Assembly (NCBI GenBank): GCA_005784505.1
Contig: VCAZ01000001.1
Span: 6,593,597 to 6,657,596, forward strand
Direction: 5' to 3'
DNA length: 64,000 bases
Source of the DNA: Bagarius yarrelli
Lineage: Eukaryota; Chordata; Actinopteri; Siluriformes; Sisoridae
A program made the position numbers and the translations under genes. The notes beneath the pieces are model-generated. The model saw only the letters and a program-made list of their open reading frames with translations. It was not told the origin of the DNA and did no database searches. Below, piece after piece: positions 12,829 to 29,000 of the stretch; within the stretch, counting starts at the first letter, position 1; every line of letters begins with the position of its first letter.

Positions 12829-13214
12829 ATACCCCCTCGTATTTGTTAAGTCAAGTCAATTGTGAATATTTGGAGGCTGAGTGTTTGGACAACTCTGCTG
12901 TTTGGATGTTTTGTACCCCCTCAAGCTTTTCCTCGGGCTTGTTGGGTGCTTTATGTCTTATGATCCTGCTGTGTTACCTACTGGCTAATGCTTTTAATTG
13001 CTAATGCTGTCATATCTTGTACAAAGTCTACACAAAATGTACATTATCCTGTTAATACATAACAGCCAAAAGTAAAACAGTGGGGCATAAAAAGCAGGCA
13101 GTTTCCCCGACAGCAGACCATTTGAACAAGCTGTAATGTCATTATTAATATAACACGAAGCAATATATCTACATCCCCCTCTAGAGAGCCCCTTACTTGC
13201 GTTATGCTGGCTGT

Positions 13215-13410
13215 GCTTCCCGTGGCTCAACTGGTTAAGGCTCTGACTTGTTGATCTGAAGACGAGGAAGACCTGGGTTTAAGCCCCACCACCGCCAACC
13301 AGCCACTGTTGGGTCCTTGAGCAAGACCCTTAACCCTTCCTGCTCTTAGCTGACCCTGCGCTTGACCCCAACTGTCTAAGATAGGATATGCTAAGAAACA
13401 AATTTATGCC
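13215..13410 (+). repeat. tRNA-headed SINE, family B
   Basis: Head CGTGGCTCAACTGGTTAAGG, B-box-like GGGTTTAAGCCCCACCACCG, body CTTCCTGCTCTTAGCTGACC, and 3' part GATAGGATATGCTAAGAAAC. The body differs from family A. Related copies lie at 56.1 and 62.36 kb. Confidence 0.75.
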
Positions 13411-16044
13411 TATACCTAATAATATAAGCTACACATGTTACTCTTAACATACCAGCCTGATCCATCCTAATGCCCTGATATGCCTGATCCATCCTAATGC
13501 CCTACTTCTGATTGGAGTTCCCATCACTTGAAAACCACTCAGCTGCCTGGATAGCCTGAAGAAACACCACAATTACAGTGGAGTGTATCACTTAGAAAGC
13601 ATGAGGATGGCATTGGAATGCAGTTGTAACAAACAGGTCCCCCCTTTAAGTCACCATCAGTACTCAGTGGACAGTTGATATTCATGTTAAAACTACAATT
13701 ATTTATAACCACGCTATCTTGTGTCACAAGGATAATAAAGATGGTTTCCATTTTGAGTCTTTCAAAAAGAGACTATTAGCTTGTCTCTGTATTATAAATG
13801 CAGTTAAGCCTGTTTGTGGTTATACATTTTGTTGAAATGGCTATACAAGTTCGATTTTGTTGAATTGATAATAGACATTATTGCAGTTTCTGACCTTATT
13901 AGTGAAGCTTTACAGATCAGTACAGAGAGAACGTCCTCCATTTTCCAATAAATCACAGTCGGTACAGACTGTAAGAGAGTTTCTATGAATGGGTTGCTGG
14001 ACGCCCACTCTCCATGAGTGAGTCACTGACTGAAGATGTGTGTGTGCACCAAGTCAGTGGGTGGCTGCAGTCAGGGAGTGTTAAAATAATGAGGTTTCTT
14101 TATATAACCTTAGTTTAGTCTCAGTTTATATTAGACAAAGACACCATGTACCCAAACAGACATAAACACTGATTTACATCTTTAATTGGCCAAACATTAA
14201 CTTATTATCTAACGTTTTTTCAGCAATAGGTCAAGATTTCTGGCTTCCTTTCTGGTAAAAGACATCTAGAGATGTCTTTTTCTGAATTTTGTGATTTTGT
14301 ATCTGCAGTTCGTCAGCTATAAATAGCTAGAAAGCCAGAATATGTGCTCAATGGTGGATTTGGCATGATCGATGCCCTACTGTTTAGGCTTAGTATCTTT
14401 ATACCCTTAGTTTTATGCAGGTCCCTGATCAATTTAGTAAGCAGGGGAGATAATCTCACCAGTGCTGTGAACAGAGCTGACCAATTCATCTTACAGTAGA
14501 GCAAAACTGAACTCTATAAACTTTCTCTTTCTTTAAAAAAGGGTACTAGTAACTAGCTTAATAACATCCCTGTCTAATGCTAATAGTTAATTAACTTAGC
14601 ATCTCTGAATAATGCTAACATCTCCGTATTATGCTAATAGTTAAATGTGAGGGAGTGTGATGTGGTCACCTGATGTGCACCTGATGTGCTGACCTGGACT
14701 TACTGATATTAACCTAAAGTTGAGCATTTTCAAATAACAACATATTTAAAGATTTTCTTCTTCTTTTATTCCTTTTGCCAATGATTAATTTTTCAAAATA
14801 ATTAAAGTCGTGATATGTTTCATCAATTAATGGTTACATTACATTACATTGCTGTGGAACATAAATAAAAACCAAGTTGCCCTTGTTGGACCTCTAACTA
14901 AAGTCTTTAACCCCCATTTGTATAAATGTCAGTTGTATATATGATAAGGTTGTCTACTGAATGCCATATATACAATCAGTCAAGCCTTTAGAAGGCTTTT
15001 TTCTCTCTTTTCATCATAAAGACTTTTTTTTATGATGGAAATCTATATGGTACAATGTGCTGATACAGGAGACTGTTTCTCTATAACTTCTCTATATTAC
15101 CAATGATACAAATCTTTTGCTTGGTGTTGTGTTTTAAAGATGTTTAAATGCTTATTATATATGTTTACTATAGTGTCTAGGTCAGTTGTTCCAATATTTA
15201 CTATAAAATGTCCTAATAAAGTCACTGAGATAAACCCAGTGATTTGCTAGGAAAACTAATCATCGCCTAATGACCAATCAATCTGAGAATTGAACAGCGA
15301 CGTCATATAATAAGCCATAAGCGTAAACATGTAAGTGAAGAACATACTTCATGTTCTGTATATAGTAAATTAGTCATGCCTGACTTAAAAACAGCATTAG
15401 AAATTAATCTCAGGGCACTATAAGACTAAGCAGATTTAAAACAATGATTGCACATTTTAAATAAAAAATAAAATACTAAAATTTGCTTTTCTAAACCATC
15501 AAAGTGTTATTTTACTTAAAGACTGAAAAGGGAAATGGCACATGTGGTGATGTGGAGAGTTGTGGGGGGCTGCTTATGGTGTCCTTGGCCTCCTGCGGTC
15601 TCTATGGAAACACCCAGCGGCAGCAGTCGTCTCTGTAAGCGTGTAATAGGTGCATGTTCGTTCCCACAGTGACCAGATGGCAGAAAACACCAGCATCAAT
15701 CAGCACTGCGATTCCTTGATTGTTGTTAAAAACACGGCAGATTATAGCCTGCTTTAAAGAGCAATAGAAATAATTATATATAATAAAGATTATTTAAAAT
15801 GATAAAATTATTATTATTTATAAAGGTCATACTTTAATACCAGGATCTGTCTCGATCTCAGCTGATTAATAATGTGTCTTTTTTTCACTTATTGATTTTT
15901 TTAATTCCTCTGTTTAATAAAACTGCCCCAGTGCAAATAAAGTGAACATTTTGATGGCAAACATTTTGTATAGAATATATTAGGGGTGAAGTGGAATTCA
16001 AAAAATTGTCAGTTTTGTCAGAAAATTTTTTTTTTAAATTTTTG

Positions 16045-16158
16045 TCTTCATTCATTCATTCATTCATTCATTCATTCATCTTCTATACCCTAATTTGGGG
16101 TCACAGAGATCTGCTGGAGCCTATCCCAGCCGTCTCTAAAAGGGGGAAAGGCAGGATT
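16045..16158 (-). repeat. Family C repeat 3' fragment with ATTC microsatellite
   Basis: (ATTC)n at about 16047-16079 runs into CTTCTATACCCTAATTTGGG, then GATCTGCTGGAGCCTATCCC. This is the 3' end of family C in reverse orientation. Confidence 0.65.
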
Positions 16159-17588
16159 ATTATTTTAAATATTAAATGATTACTTAAACAAGTAAGAGTG
16201 TTTACAGACATGCATTAACTATATAGAAAATATAACCTACAAATAACGGGGTCATTAAAAACGTTGATCAGATAAACAGAGCTGTAGAGCTCCATCTAGT
16301 GGTCTAAATTCATAAATGTATTATAGAAAACAAAAATTATGCGGCTTTTATCATTTCTACAATCCCTGTTTAATTTAATGGCTATACAACTGCTGATTTA
16401 TGCAATCATTTAAACATTAAATCGCAATAGCAAACTGCCCGGTGCAAAACATGCAAAACAAAATCTCATTAAAAACTAAATACTCTAATTAAGCAAATGT
16501 TATTTAACCCAAAAGGGGTAGAAAATATCATTAAACAAAACAAAACTTATTTCCTTGGATCTTAGGGGATAAAGACAATAATTTAGAGTATATTATCTTG
16601 AAGCAGTGTGAAATAATCAGCATTGTACAACTGCTGAACCAGGATTAAAACTATAAATTCTGATATATATGGCAGACTATCAGGCTATCATGTGGAATTA
16701 AAATATTAATTAAATATATTTGCGTATGAGTGGAAGCCCAACTCCTGGTGCTATAGGCGGCCAGTCCGCTACAGTCCCCCTTCACGCAATGCCTGTGATG
16801 AACCTCAATAAGAGAAAAGACATTTAAGCTTGAAAATTATTATACCTACCATAACAGTAGGAACAGATGTAGACCTACATTTGTTTATTTAATTATCCAA
16901 ATAATCTGGGGATGTAGCAGCATAATATCACAGTCAATAGTCTATTAAAGTTAACTGTAAAGGGACAGTCAGCTTGGTTTTGAACCACCACTAGAGGGAG
17001 GCAAAGAGAAACTGGAATCATTGGCAGCCCGACTACCAATACCAGAGGGGGAGTCTGGAAGTCCAAACCTAATTATATTCCAGGGAATTTTAAATAGTTC
17101 TCTCCACTGCCTCTTGAATTAACCTAACAAACTTTAGATAAAACCGCATAATTAACAGAAATTTCAATGCGATTTTCAAATAAAATCACATATATTGTAA
17201 AAAAAAATAATAGAATAAACAGAACACTGTAATAAATTAACAATTTACTTGATACAACACAATAATAAGACACTTGTAAATAATGTCTTTCATTTGGCAA
17301 TTTTTTTTCCCGTATGGTAGTCATTGCTTCAGTAAGTTTGTCTTCATCATGGTCTTCAGTCAGCTCAAACAGTAATGCTAAATCATTATCAAGTTAAACA
17401 TTTACAAGTAACGCTTTCGCAGTGCATATATCACCACACAGTAGGTACCTGGAGGTAAATCAGGTGACACACACTAATACTGGTTCACAAGTAAGGATGA
17501 TCTCTGATAATGGAGTAAACCAGTGCATTGGTGCTGAATTACATTACCAACCTCATCAACACTGGATACTAGCCCGGTATAGATATGG

Positions 17589-19010
17589 TCATGATTCCAC
17601 GGTGTTCAGTCCACGTTTGTGCATGACATTTCTTAGTTTGTGTAAATTGGACTGCGTGATCAGGTCGTCAGGTCTAAGCTGCAGGGCATGCAAGTAGTGG
17701 GTCTCGGCTTCAGCGAGCTTTCCGTTAAGATGAAGTATGGCCCCGAGGTTCATCAGAGCAGCTGCATTCTGAGAGAAAGAAAGAGTGAGAAAGCTGTAGC
17801 TAGAAATATTATATATACACTATTAGAGTTAGTAAACCAAATTTTAATGTTTGTGTTGTATAAAAGGTATTGAAGCAGAACGATTTATTTCAGTTTAAAT
17901 AACTACACATCTAGATAGCAGTAGACAGTTATTTCTCCAGATAAAAAAAAACAAACTACTGTACTCACATCTGGTTTAATGGCTGCGGCCTTTGTGTAAT
18001 ACTTTTCAGCTTCCTCATTCAGACTTGCATGTCTGGGAAATTAAAGCAAGGACAGACAAACAAGTCGTTATTTTTTGTGGTTGTGGATCACGAGGAGGTA
18101 CCCGCTATCTGTGCTTATTGCCCAGTCATATGTACAAGCAGCTCAGGAGAAGCACATGTAGAAAATTGGGTATATTGATAAAGACTGCAATATTCAGCTA
18201 TTTTACAGAAGAATTACAAAACATTTTATAAGAGAACACTGATCTTGCTTTTTTTTAATCTTGTATATTGTTATTTGTACTTTAAAGGGATTTGAATTAG
18301 GGCTGCACGATATTAGAGGGAAAAAAATAGACATTGCGATAAACTGTTTTGCTGCGATATATTTACAGTAATATGAAAAAAATTAATAGCTCCATTTGGA
18401 AATAATTCATTATTTTAGAATGATTTTGTAAGGGAGTTTACCTGCATAAAATATAATGCACAAATTATAATCATAGATAAATACAATAGAACAAAGATGC
18501 AAATGAAATGATCAGTGCGTTATGTTTTTTCAGGAAATTCAGATACAGAAACTATATAAATAAATGTACAATTAATCTTCATCTTCAAATGTTTACACCG
18601 AAACAGAAATTTAACAAATGTGCAAACTTTCACTCAATTATTAAACTTTTTAAAAAATCCACAAATCATATGTGTTCTGTGGTGCAGTCAATCTATAATC
18701 CGCAAATGGCATTACACATCCTGCACTGTGACTATTGCAGATAGACACATTGTGATGTTGATGCTGAAACGATACTTTGGACACCCTTATAGCCAAAAAT
18801 TACCAAAAACACCAAACATTACATCTTGCAGGTCCTTGTGCTAAAGACCAGGGTATCATCTCCCACATGCACACTCACCTTAGTATATGAGCCGCACTAA
18901 AAACTACATTAAATTCTGTGCTATCCAGTTCAGCAGCTTTCTCCGCCATCACAGCAGCTTCTCTTAATCGAGACTGTTCCACCAGAAACTGACCTGAGAC
19001 CGAAAGAGAA

Positions 19011-19052
<42 letters not shown>

Positions 19053-22000
19053 GTTGTATTAATTTGGCAGGAATAGCTGACCAACCTAAAAGACAGAGAA
19101 AGAAAACAGTTATTAAAGTTTTCTTACCATAGTGCAGGTAACACGTCCCCTTGGTGGGCTCCAGCTCTATTGCCTTTAGGAAATAATGTTCGGCCTGAGT
19201 TTTATTACCCTAAAAAGCAAATCACATTAATATCAGGGACAGATTCTTTACATAAGAAAAAGTGAGTTTAGCATAAGTTTAACCCACACACCAATGCTTC
19301 CTAATATACTATTCTAGTTATTCTTCTTTAAATGTAGTGCATCTTTAAAAAGATTGCCAGTGTGACTCACCATATTAGATAGCAACCTTCCATATGTCAG
19401 GTGAGCAGGGATGTGGTCTGGTTTGGCCTTAAGTGACTCTTTGTACCAGTGTTCTGCATCATTAAACTTATTCAGTTTCATATAAGCTTCACCTGAAAGT
19501 TCACATGCAAATTTAAAGGACAAATGTGAAAATCTGAAATAAATATAAACTATAATCTTTAATGGTTATGTGAAATTAATCATTTTTTAATTTCTTTATA
19601 AACATCAAATACACAATTTTGGGCATAAATTTGCCATTGATCATAAGACAAAAAGCTCCTAACATTAAACCATTTTATTTAAAAATGTAGAAAAATCCAG
19701 GGCAAAATCTAATGAAAAAATACGAAAAACCATCCCGGTGAAATTATTTTTCCCACCACCACTTGGGGCATTTTTGCTTATGCATGCTAAACCCCTGCAG
19801 GGTTTGACGGATGTATTATTAGGAATTCTTTTAGACCCATTCTTATACAAAGCATAGATATCCCTCTAGAAAAAAACCCCAAATGTACCCATCATGTTGT
19901 AAAGACTCTGTGGTGCAAACTGACGAGGCATCTTCTTTACAGCCTCTTTATAAACTACCAGGGCTTCCTGAAAGCAAATGGAAAAAATATATTAGTTATA
20001 TGATTGAGCCAGTACAAAATCTAAAATAACATTTTGTCACTGAATGTTAAAAACAATAGAAAAAAAACATTCATACTTTTTTGGATGTGAACAGTTAATT
20101 TTCTACCTAATTATTCACCAGAACTCCTGCACAACCGCATGGTAAATTTCACTGTAGTCACTTTATCCACTGGTCACTTTTTCTATATTTATTCACCCTG
20201 GATATTCAATACACACAGGTTGCATCAAATTATATTATTTTATTCTATTTTAATGTATATTTAATTGAATTTATTATTATTATTTTTATTATTCTATTCT
20301 ATTTTTCTTTAACCTTTTCTAAATGGGAGAGTCATGAAGAACATTTTACTTCATGTTGTATAATCATGTATAATAAATGTGACAAATAATTTTTTCATTA
20401 GATTTTTTTATTAGATTCTTCAGACTGTGTCCTTTATCCTAATCACTTTTAATCTACTAACTGAAAACCCAGCCTTTCCTACTGCTCTACTTTAAGACTG
20501 TTGTGTGGATGATCCTAAACAAGTCAGGAAATACTGTGATGTGTCTACCTCTTGCTGACCCTGTTCATGTAGCAGCTTGCCGAGATTGTACAGGCAGCTA
20601 GTGACTGCACTATTATGAGCATGAGGGTCCTTCAGGTTCTCATCTGAGATGCTGACACACTTCTGAAATGTGGCCTTAGCCTCCTCCACTTTTCCCTTAG
20701 ACTCCTGTATAATACCAATGTTCAAGTATGCGGCTGTTGAGGGCAAACATAGAACAAAAATGAGAGCAAATAGGCAATCAGACAGACAACTCAGAGGACA
20801 GACACATAGTCTTAGTAATTTTTTTCAATTATATGTAGATATCAATTCCTTAATCTTAGTCCAATAAACTGTTATTGGCTTCCTGTAGTATGGCTAAACT
20901 TACATGCCAGAGTCGGTCTGCTTTGGATGGCCAGTTGATAGTAATGCAGTGCCTCAGACAATCGTTCACTCTCTTGCAGCAACAGACCACTGAATCAAAG
21001 TAAACAAATAATAAGCGCATCAGTTGGACTTTAGAAAACAGGAAATCTACTACATACACATTGAGTGTACGACACTAGGGGGGCACATTTTGGGAGCCTG
21101 AAGTATCTCTGATTTAATTAAAAAAGGACAATGAAATTGGAAAAGCAGAAAATAGAACGATAAGCAGAAGCACAGCTGGCTTATTTATACTCGGTAATCC
21201 GGACGTAGCCAGACTTGTTAATTCAACTCCTAAAGTATTTTACCGATTAAGACTATAATTCAGATCATTCAGCAAAAATTGATGGTCTCATGAATTTTTT
21301 TAAAAGAAGCTTTTCGCAGTAACAACATACGTAGCCGTTTTAAAATAATGTCAGCATATATTAATGCCATTTTCCATCCTGGCCATCCACAAAATGTCTT
21401 TTAAAAATTGTCCATAGTGGCTTCTGTTGAGGATCCATGTTAACCGTGGTTAAAGATTTATCAGTTATTAGAATGTAAGAATAAGCTTTTGCCTTCAGCA
21501 TATAATGTTGCTAACAGTATAATTTACGAATTAAGGCCTACAAATTCGTATATGCCGGATATTTACATAAAGTTGGTTTAGCTAATAATTTAGCATTTTA
21601 TTAAGCCCTTTATTTAGCTTTTCATTACGTTTCACAGAAGTAAAGTTGAAAGTTTTAAGTTTGCCTGTCAGACAGATGACTTACAGGTTATACAGCATGT
21701 CAGCCATGTTGCCACGGTAGTAAAGTGCATTTCTGTATGCTTTCTCTGCCTCTGCTATTCTATCCTGGTTCTTCAAGACATTGCCAAGGTTACCCCAAGC
21801 TGAAAGATTTGGGTGATTAATTGATAGAACGTGAATCACAAAAAGTAATTTATACACAAGTTTTGTATTTATATCAGTGGAAAATTTCTAAATGACTGAA
21901 ATACAACCTTGAACCTGATCCCTAGTTCCTTACCTTTGGCAGGGTTAACACTAATGCCAGACCTGTAGAGCATCTCTTCATTCTGCCAGTCCTGGTTCCT

Positions 22001-23054
22001 GCACACTGTTCTAAGGCTGTAGAGCAGAACAAGTCCAGCAGCACAGCCAAGAATTAATGCTCTGGAGCTTCTCCGCCTCATATTTACAAACATGGCCCTT
22101 ATCCCAAGCGTTACCAGTAGACAGAAGCCCATACTGGGGATGTAGAGAACCCTCTCAGCCACCACAAACCCCACATAGAAAAACAGATTGGTGGCAGGAA
22201 GAAAAGGCAAAGCCAACAGACCAAGAGAAAATACTACCATGTTTTCTTTTAATGGCAATGATGTGTGAGTAGCTGTGTGAAGGGGTTTGGCATAGCCATT
22301 GTGGCTGTAATCAAAAACACCTGATGTAGTTGAGCCATTGTAAAAGTGGATGTGATCATGTTTATCAATGCGGTGAACATGTAAGCTGTGCCCATTGGCC
22401 AAAGTTCTTCCATTCATGATATGGGATTTTTCTTGGGTGTTTTGGAATGTGTTGTTTCTTGAGCCAAACCAAACAAGCAGTGCAAATCCTGTGTAAAATG
22501 CAATTGTGCACAAGTTCCTCCAATCAAAAATGTTTCTGAGTAAAGGTATGGCCTCCATAGACCAGTCAAAGCTAAGAGGGTGTGGACATAGAAGGAGCCA
22601 GGCGTTGACACATGGCAGGTATAGGAAGGTAAGCGTTCTGGTAAGGAAGTGCGGTGAATTCGCAGCTGGGTTGTCCGAGGTAGAGAAGTGTGGCGGCTTG
22701 CAGCCCATCCAGTACAGCCGAGCTGCCAACAGGACTGTTCCCCAACCAGCCAGCCAAGCCAAGCTTACCAGCAAGGTTTCATTTTTCCTCTGAAAAAAAA
22801 AAGGAAAAAAAAAACACAGAAAAAGTAATAAATATCAACTCTTTATTCGTAAATCAGATTGAGAAAAAAATAAGAAATGACTTATCTAATGCTCAGGACT
22901 TTTAGCTAATATTAGACTGCTAGTGATTTCAACAAATTGGTTCAGTTGTTTTAAACGTTATACTAATTTACATCTATGTATTGTTAACTTAATGCAGTCT
23001 GGCCAAATAAAACAAACCTAACAATAGTGAATGTCAACTGTTAAGCCTCTTTCT

Positions 23055-23086
<32 letters not shown>

Positions 23087-26000
23087 TCTCTGTCTGTGAG
23101 TGCACCTATAGAGATAAATTGCATGCATAAAGCAATAAAGCAATAAAGAAATATTACAATGAAAACAAAAAACCCTGGAATATGTTAAAGATTTGTTTAT
23201 CCTGACTCTTGAACTCTAAGAAAGCAGACAGGGCAGCAAAAATAATTAGATAAGAGAAGGGCAAGAGAGGAAGTAAAGGAAGACTTGTTTCTGTGTTTGT
23301 GTTCCCATACTCTCCTGGCTGTAATCTTACAACAGTCTGGGAAATCAACTCGGACATGGACCTCAAGTGTATGAATACCCAGACAGACTGGTACAGTAGA
23401 CATGATAAAAACTCCAGATGTGGTAGCACTCGACAGATGGCCGGTATGGCCAGACAGAGGTATAATAAAAAAAGGTGTGGGAACAACTGTGTAAAAAGCA
23501 GGATTTAAATTAATAAGATAGGTGTGTCGAGAAAATGCAAAACAATATTGTTCTTTTGTCTTAATTAATAAATAAGTCATAGAAGCTTTTGAGAATAGTT
23601 CACCAATTAATAGGAAAAAGGATTAGTTGTTTGGGGAATGGGCTTGTTAGTTGGACTAAGTCACACACACACACAGACAAACAGCATGCATCTTCTTAGT
23701 TGCTGTTTATATTATTTACATTTACCTTAAGTAGGACTGCTAGCACATGCTGTAGTTGCAAGCGGTGAACCACACAGATATCATAGACTGCTGACACGGC
23801 TAGCACGGTCACCCCTTGCTCTTTCCACAGCATGGCTGCTGTTGCAGCAACCAGGCTACCAGTCAGCCATGCTTGCATTCTCCACCGAGAGGCCACCGCA
23901 TGTGGCCGAAGCCTGCAGTGACAGCTGTAGCAAAGAAGAGAGAGCAGAAAGCAGAGGGCAGCACCCATATCTGCACGTCCTACCAGCCCTGCAACTGCCT
24001 CAGTGTGCACTGGGTGTGAGGCAAAGAGAAGTCCAGCCAGTAGACTCCAGGGTTCTCCAGCTAGCAGGAGACCACAAAGCGCAGTGTACAGAACTGTAAC
24101 GCAGCAATGCAGTCCGACACTGAACAAGTGATAGCCTCGCGGCTCTAGGCCACCCAGTGCATAGTTAATGCGGAAAGAGAGTGTGCAGAGTGGACGAAAG
24201 GATTTATGGCTGCCACTGTGAGTCAGCGGAGTGCCCCAGAAGTCACTGTACAGCATGTTGGTCCAAGGTGTTTCAGGCAGGAGATCTGGATTGGTTTTGA
24301 TAGCACGGCTACAGCAGAGAGAAAAAGAAAGTAAGACATGAGCTCACAGTAAACAGGAGCATTTATAATTTCTCCTATTTTATAATTAATATGTGATCTC
24401 TCACAACAGGTCCTCTACCCAGACAAAGTTTTTATGTTGCGTTTTATGTGATAGTCACAAAAACATTTTGACGATTATTTAGAAAGATAATATAACACAA
24501 AGCAGCATATAACACAAACATGAAAAGGGGAACCGGTAAATAACCTAAAAAACATGGAAATTTTTTTACATGCATGCCATGTTTATGGTGTGTGTTTATA
24601 AAATCTTTTAAATATGCTTAACATTATTACATATTTCTGATGGTTTAAATTTGTATTTTTTTTTAACATTATTAATAGTTAAGATTGGCCAACCCTTCCC
24701 CTTAATACTGAAGTAAAACTTACGAAACAAACAAGCGGTGTTACACAACTGAGGGTTAAGGGCCGTGGTGGCTTGGTGGGGCTGGGAATCAAACCCAGGT
24801 TCTCAAGTTGGTACTCCAACAACTTAACCACTGCGCTACCACTTTCCTGAATCACACGCATTTATAAAGCTTCATATAACTAAGATATAATATAACAATT
24901 ATACCCTCCAAAAATGTCAGTATGGCCATTTCAAACTGACAAATCTATGCATAGCTTAAAAATCTACAATGTAACGTAATGCATTACGTCCTCAATGGGA
25001 GCAGCATGACACACCTAATCTCAATGGCATATCTGGGGAGAGTAGACACCCAGCCGGAAAATGGCACACTTTGTTTTTAGAGGTCTTGAAAGACAATGCT
25101 GGGAAAGCAAGAGGCCCGAGGCTGCCCTCACGCTATGGTCCGGCTCCGATCTACCAGCCCATAATAATCATTAGATATATATATAGTGTATAAAAACATG
25201 TCAGATTATACAACAACCTTAGTAAACCTTTAACAATATTCTGCAGATAGATTATGTTACATTAAAGTGGGAAACAACACAGTGATGCTGTGTGTGGATA
25301 ATATTAGACGTTACACTGCAAACTCACTGACCTTTAAACAGGTTAAATGTTAATTATATCAATATTAACAAAATGCTAATAAGGACTTTAGACAAACCAT
25401 AACGAAGATTATTCAAGCTAGTTCTTAACATATTTATCTGTTTTTTATGTAGTTTTTTTTTTTTTTAACCAGCATATTATTATGTTAATGTAAAGCATTT
25501 ATTTCCTTATTACACGCAAAGGCAATTGCCTGTGAAATCAGAAAAAGAAGACTTAATAAGATGAGACTAGATTAGAGACATTTTTAAGAAGTCATTTTTT
25601 GGCAGTCTAGTAATAAACCGAGAACTAATTCAATGCCAAAATAACAAACACACTGCAGACATTTTAATTTTAACACTCAGTCTTAAGTTATACATCTTAA
25701 AATAATGGTACGAAACTAACATATACAAAAAAAAAATTCCTGGCCTTTGCATATTATTCTCTGCAAATTCCAAATACTGTGTATGCTCTTGACCTATTAG
25801 AACAAGTGGGAGCATCAAACAACATCCTGTTGTGACTCCCAGCACTTGAGACTTCTAAACACTAAACTATGAACTTTACAATGACTTTATTTCTCTGCCT
25901 AAAGATGTCATGCCACACACAGTGATATCTACAAGTATAAACCGATGCTGTTCTGAATAAACAGTCTGGAGTGTAATGTGAGGGGAAAACACTTAAAATA

Positions 26001-29000
26001 TGGCTCTGTAAACATTTTCAAAATACGGCGTCTTCTTACAAACCCTTAAAAACCTATTGTTCACTTTGTTTATTTTGTTCATACTTGTCATTTATGCTAA
26101 ATATCTTACACTTGATGTTTATCTTTATTTCTTCGTATGCATTAATAATGGGTTGGCAATTTGTTTATTTTTTTAATTTAAATATATTTTCCCATACACA
26201 CACACACACACACACACACCTTTCACTTTCACTGCGATTACAGCTGCAAGTCTTTTGGCCAGTTTTGCACATCTAGAGACTGACATTTTTGCCCATTCTT
26301 CTTTGCAAAAAAGCTCAAGCTCAGCAAGATTGGATAGGAAGAGTCTGTGAACAACAATATTTAAGTCTTGCCACAAATGCTCAAAGGAATTTAGGTCTGG
26401 ACTTCTATATTCTAATATTTTATGATCCAAACCATTTTTTGTGCTCTGGCTGAATGTTTAGGGTCATTGTCTTGCTGAAAGGTGAATCTCTTTCCCAGTC
26501 TCAAGTCCTCCGCAGCCTCCAACAGGTTTTCTTCCAGGATTGCCCTGTATTAACTCCATCCATCTTTCCACCAAGTCTGACCAGCTTCCCTGTCCTTGCT
26601 GAAGAAAAGTATTCCCACTGCATGATGCTGCCACCACCATGTTTCACAGTGGGGATGGTGTGTTCAGAGTGATAAGCAATGTTACTTTTCCGCTACAAAT
26701 AGTGCTTTGCATTACGGCCAAAAAGTTAAACTCATCTGACCAGAGCATCTTCTTCCACATGTTTGCTGTGTCCCCTAAATGGCTTGTGGCAAACTGCGAA
26801 TGGGACTCCTTATGTCTTTCTTTCAACAACGGCTTTCTTCAAAAGGCATATTTGTGGACAGATTCTCCCACCTGAGCTGTGACCATGAGCGTCTTGATCG
26901 CTTCTCTGACCAGTGCTCTTTTTACTTGTTCTGTCAGTTCAGGTGGATGGCCATGTCATGGTCTTTTGGTATACGGTATAAATACAGGTGTATTTATACT
27001 GATATTAATTCACACACAAGTGGACTTTTGAAAGCAATTGATTGCACTGGATTTTATTTAGGGGTATCAGAGTACAGAAGTACAGAGGGGCTGAATACAA
27101 ATGCACACCACACTTTTCAGATTTTTATTCAATTAAAATTTTGAAAAGTGTATATCATTTTCATTCCACTTCACAATTATGTGCTACTTTGTGCTGGTCT
27201 ATTACATAAAATCTCAATAAAATACATTCAAGTTTGTGGTTGTAAGGTGACAAAATGTTATAAATACTTTTTCAGGACACTGTATACACACACAGACTGA
27301 AAAATATGATAGTGTAATATTAATATATCAACAAACAAGGTCACATAATAAAACTGAGTGTATTGTGAATGCCATCGGTACCCGTGTAACTGACAAGTCA
27401 TCCCAGTCATCACTCTTCATGCACACAGCATAGGATAACATAGTGTTGTAAGACAGAGGTAGAAATACAGCTTCCTGCAGTAAATATAAGCATTGTAAAT
27501 ATTACTCACTTCCATTCACCAATCTCATAAAAACTTCAGGGCTCGGATAGATTAATGTTGCATTTCCCTCATCCTACTTCATGAGAAGCATGGGGGCAGC
27601 GTACAGTGTTATTCCTTCCTTTCTGAACAGCTTCCTTTCATTTGTTTGTTTTCAGAACTTGGAATGATGAAGGATAAAAGATTATTTGGTCCTGAAACAA
27701 TATTAATGATTGTGTGAGATACATGTCCAGCCAAAGAATGCTGGAAATGAGGAAATCTGGACTGTCGGCTGCTTTTTAAAGCGGAACTCAGACTCACAGT
27801 GTTTGTAAGACTCAGTGTTGTTACATGCCAGACACAGAGACAATAACGTCTATCTAGATTTCAGTTATATGCTATATGGCCAAAACGTTGTGGACATTTA
27901 AGTGTTTTTTTTCCAAACAGTTCCCACTAGATCTGCACAATATATTGTCATTGCAGTGTGTCTAAATGCAATAGTAACATCGCATCGGATTATAGTTTAA
28001 ATAAACTACAGTTTCAAACTGTACAGTTACAGTTGAATTCACATGTGATTTGTGAATTCATTAAAAATTTTAGAGAAAGTTTGCACATTGTTTGAAATTC
28101 CTGTAACTTTATAAACATTCACGAATGCCTTTGTGTGTTGTAGCATTACATTATTTCTTCTCTGGAACTGGGAGACCCAAACACTGTTCCTGCATGACTA
28201 AGCTCCTGTCCACTTAAAGCCCATGAGCTCATCGGTGTGATATGGTTCAGGGTTTGTACTTATTTTTACCAATAAAATCCCATGACTTTTCCATGATTGA
28301 ATGTCTAATATTAACAATTTAAATATATCTGAATATACATTAGAGATTTGTGAATTTTCTATTACTTTTTCACTTCCTGCACAGAGCCCAGAGACTGAGA
28401 CTTCCCAACGAAGACCTCTGGGAAAACTAAAACATTGACAGCACATCTAAACCTCCATTAAACCTCCACTGACATTAGTGCCTGAATTCACTAGTATTAT
28501 TGTATAAGTGTGCTGTTTATTAAAGCAGACATAGTGTGACCAAATCTGGGATAAACAGTCAAAATAAACATATGGATGTACTGATCAGGTGTCCCAATAT
28601 TTTTATCTACATGTTGTTCATTTCCTCTGCTGACATGTGTAAATGTGACAGGTGGTGGCATTCAGAATGTGCAGCATGCGCTATAGTTACTAATTGTTTC
28701 CACACTCTGATTGCCTGGGTATGGTGTCGATTTTTCCTGGCGCCCTATTTTCCTGTTTTATCTAAACAGCTTTAAAAGACAAAAACAAAAACACTGACTG
28801 GTTTCTAGCAGACAAATATAGTAACGTTAACAACCACTTTTTACACCACTTTTCGTGCAGAGGAGCATGTCAAACTGCACAACATTAAGGGTGATTAAGG
28901 GTGAGCTACACTAGCAGAGAACCACTTTAGGTTCCACTCCTGTAAGCCAGTATCAGGAATCTATGGAAATAGACTTAAGATCAAAACAACAATTATTTAT

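Noticed and set aside
23816..24099. Plus-strand frames opposite tmtc2 exon 2
   Set aside because: They are antisense shadows of a GC-rich, clearly conserved coding exon.
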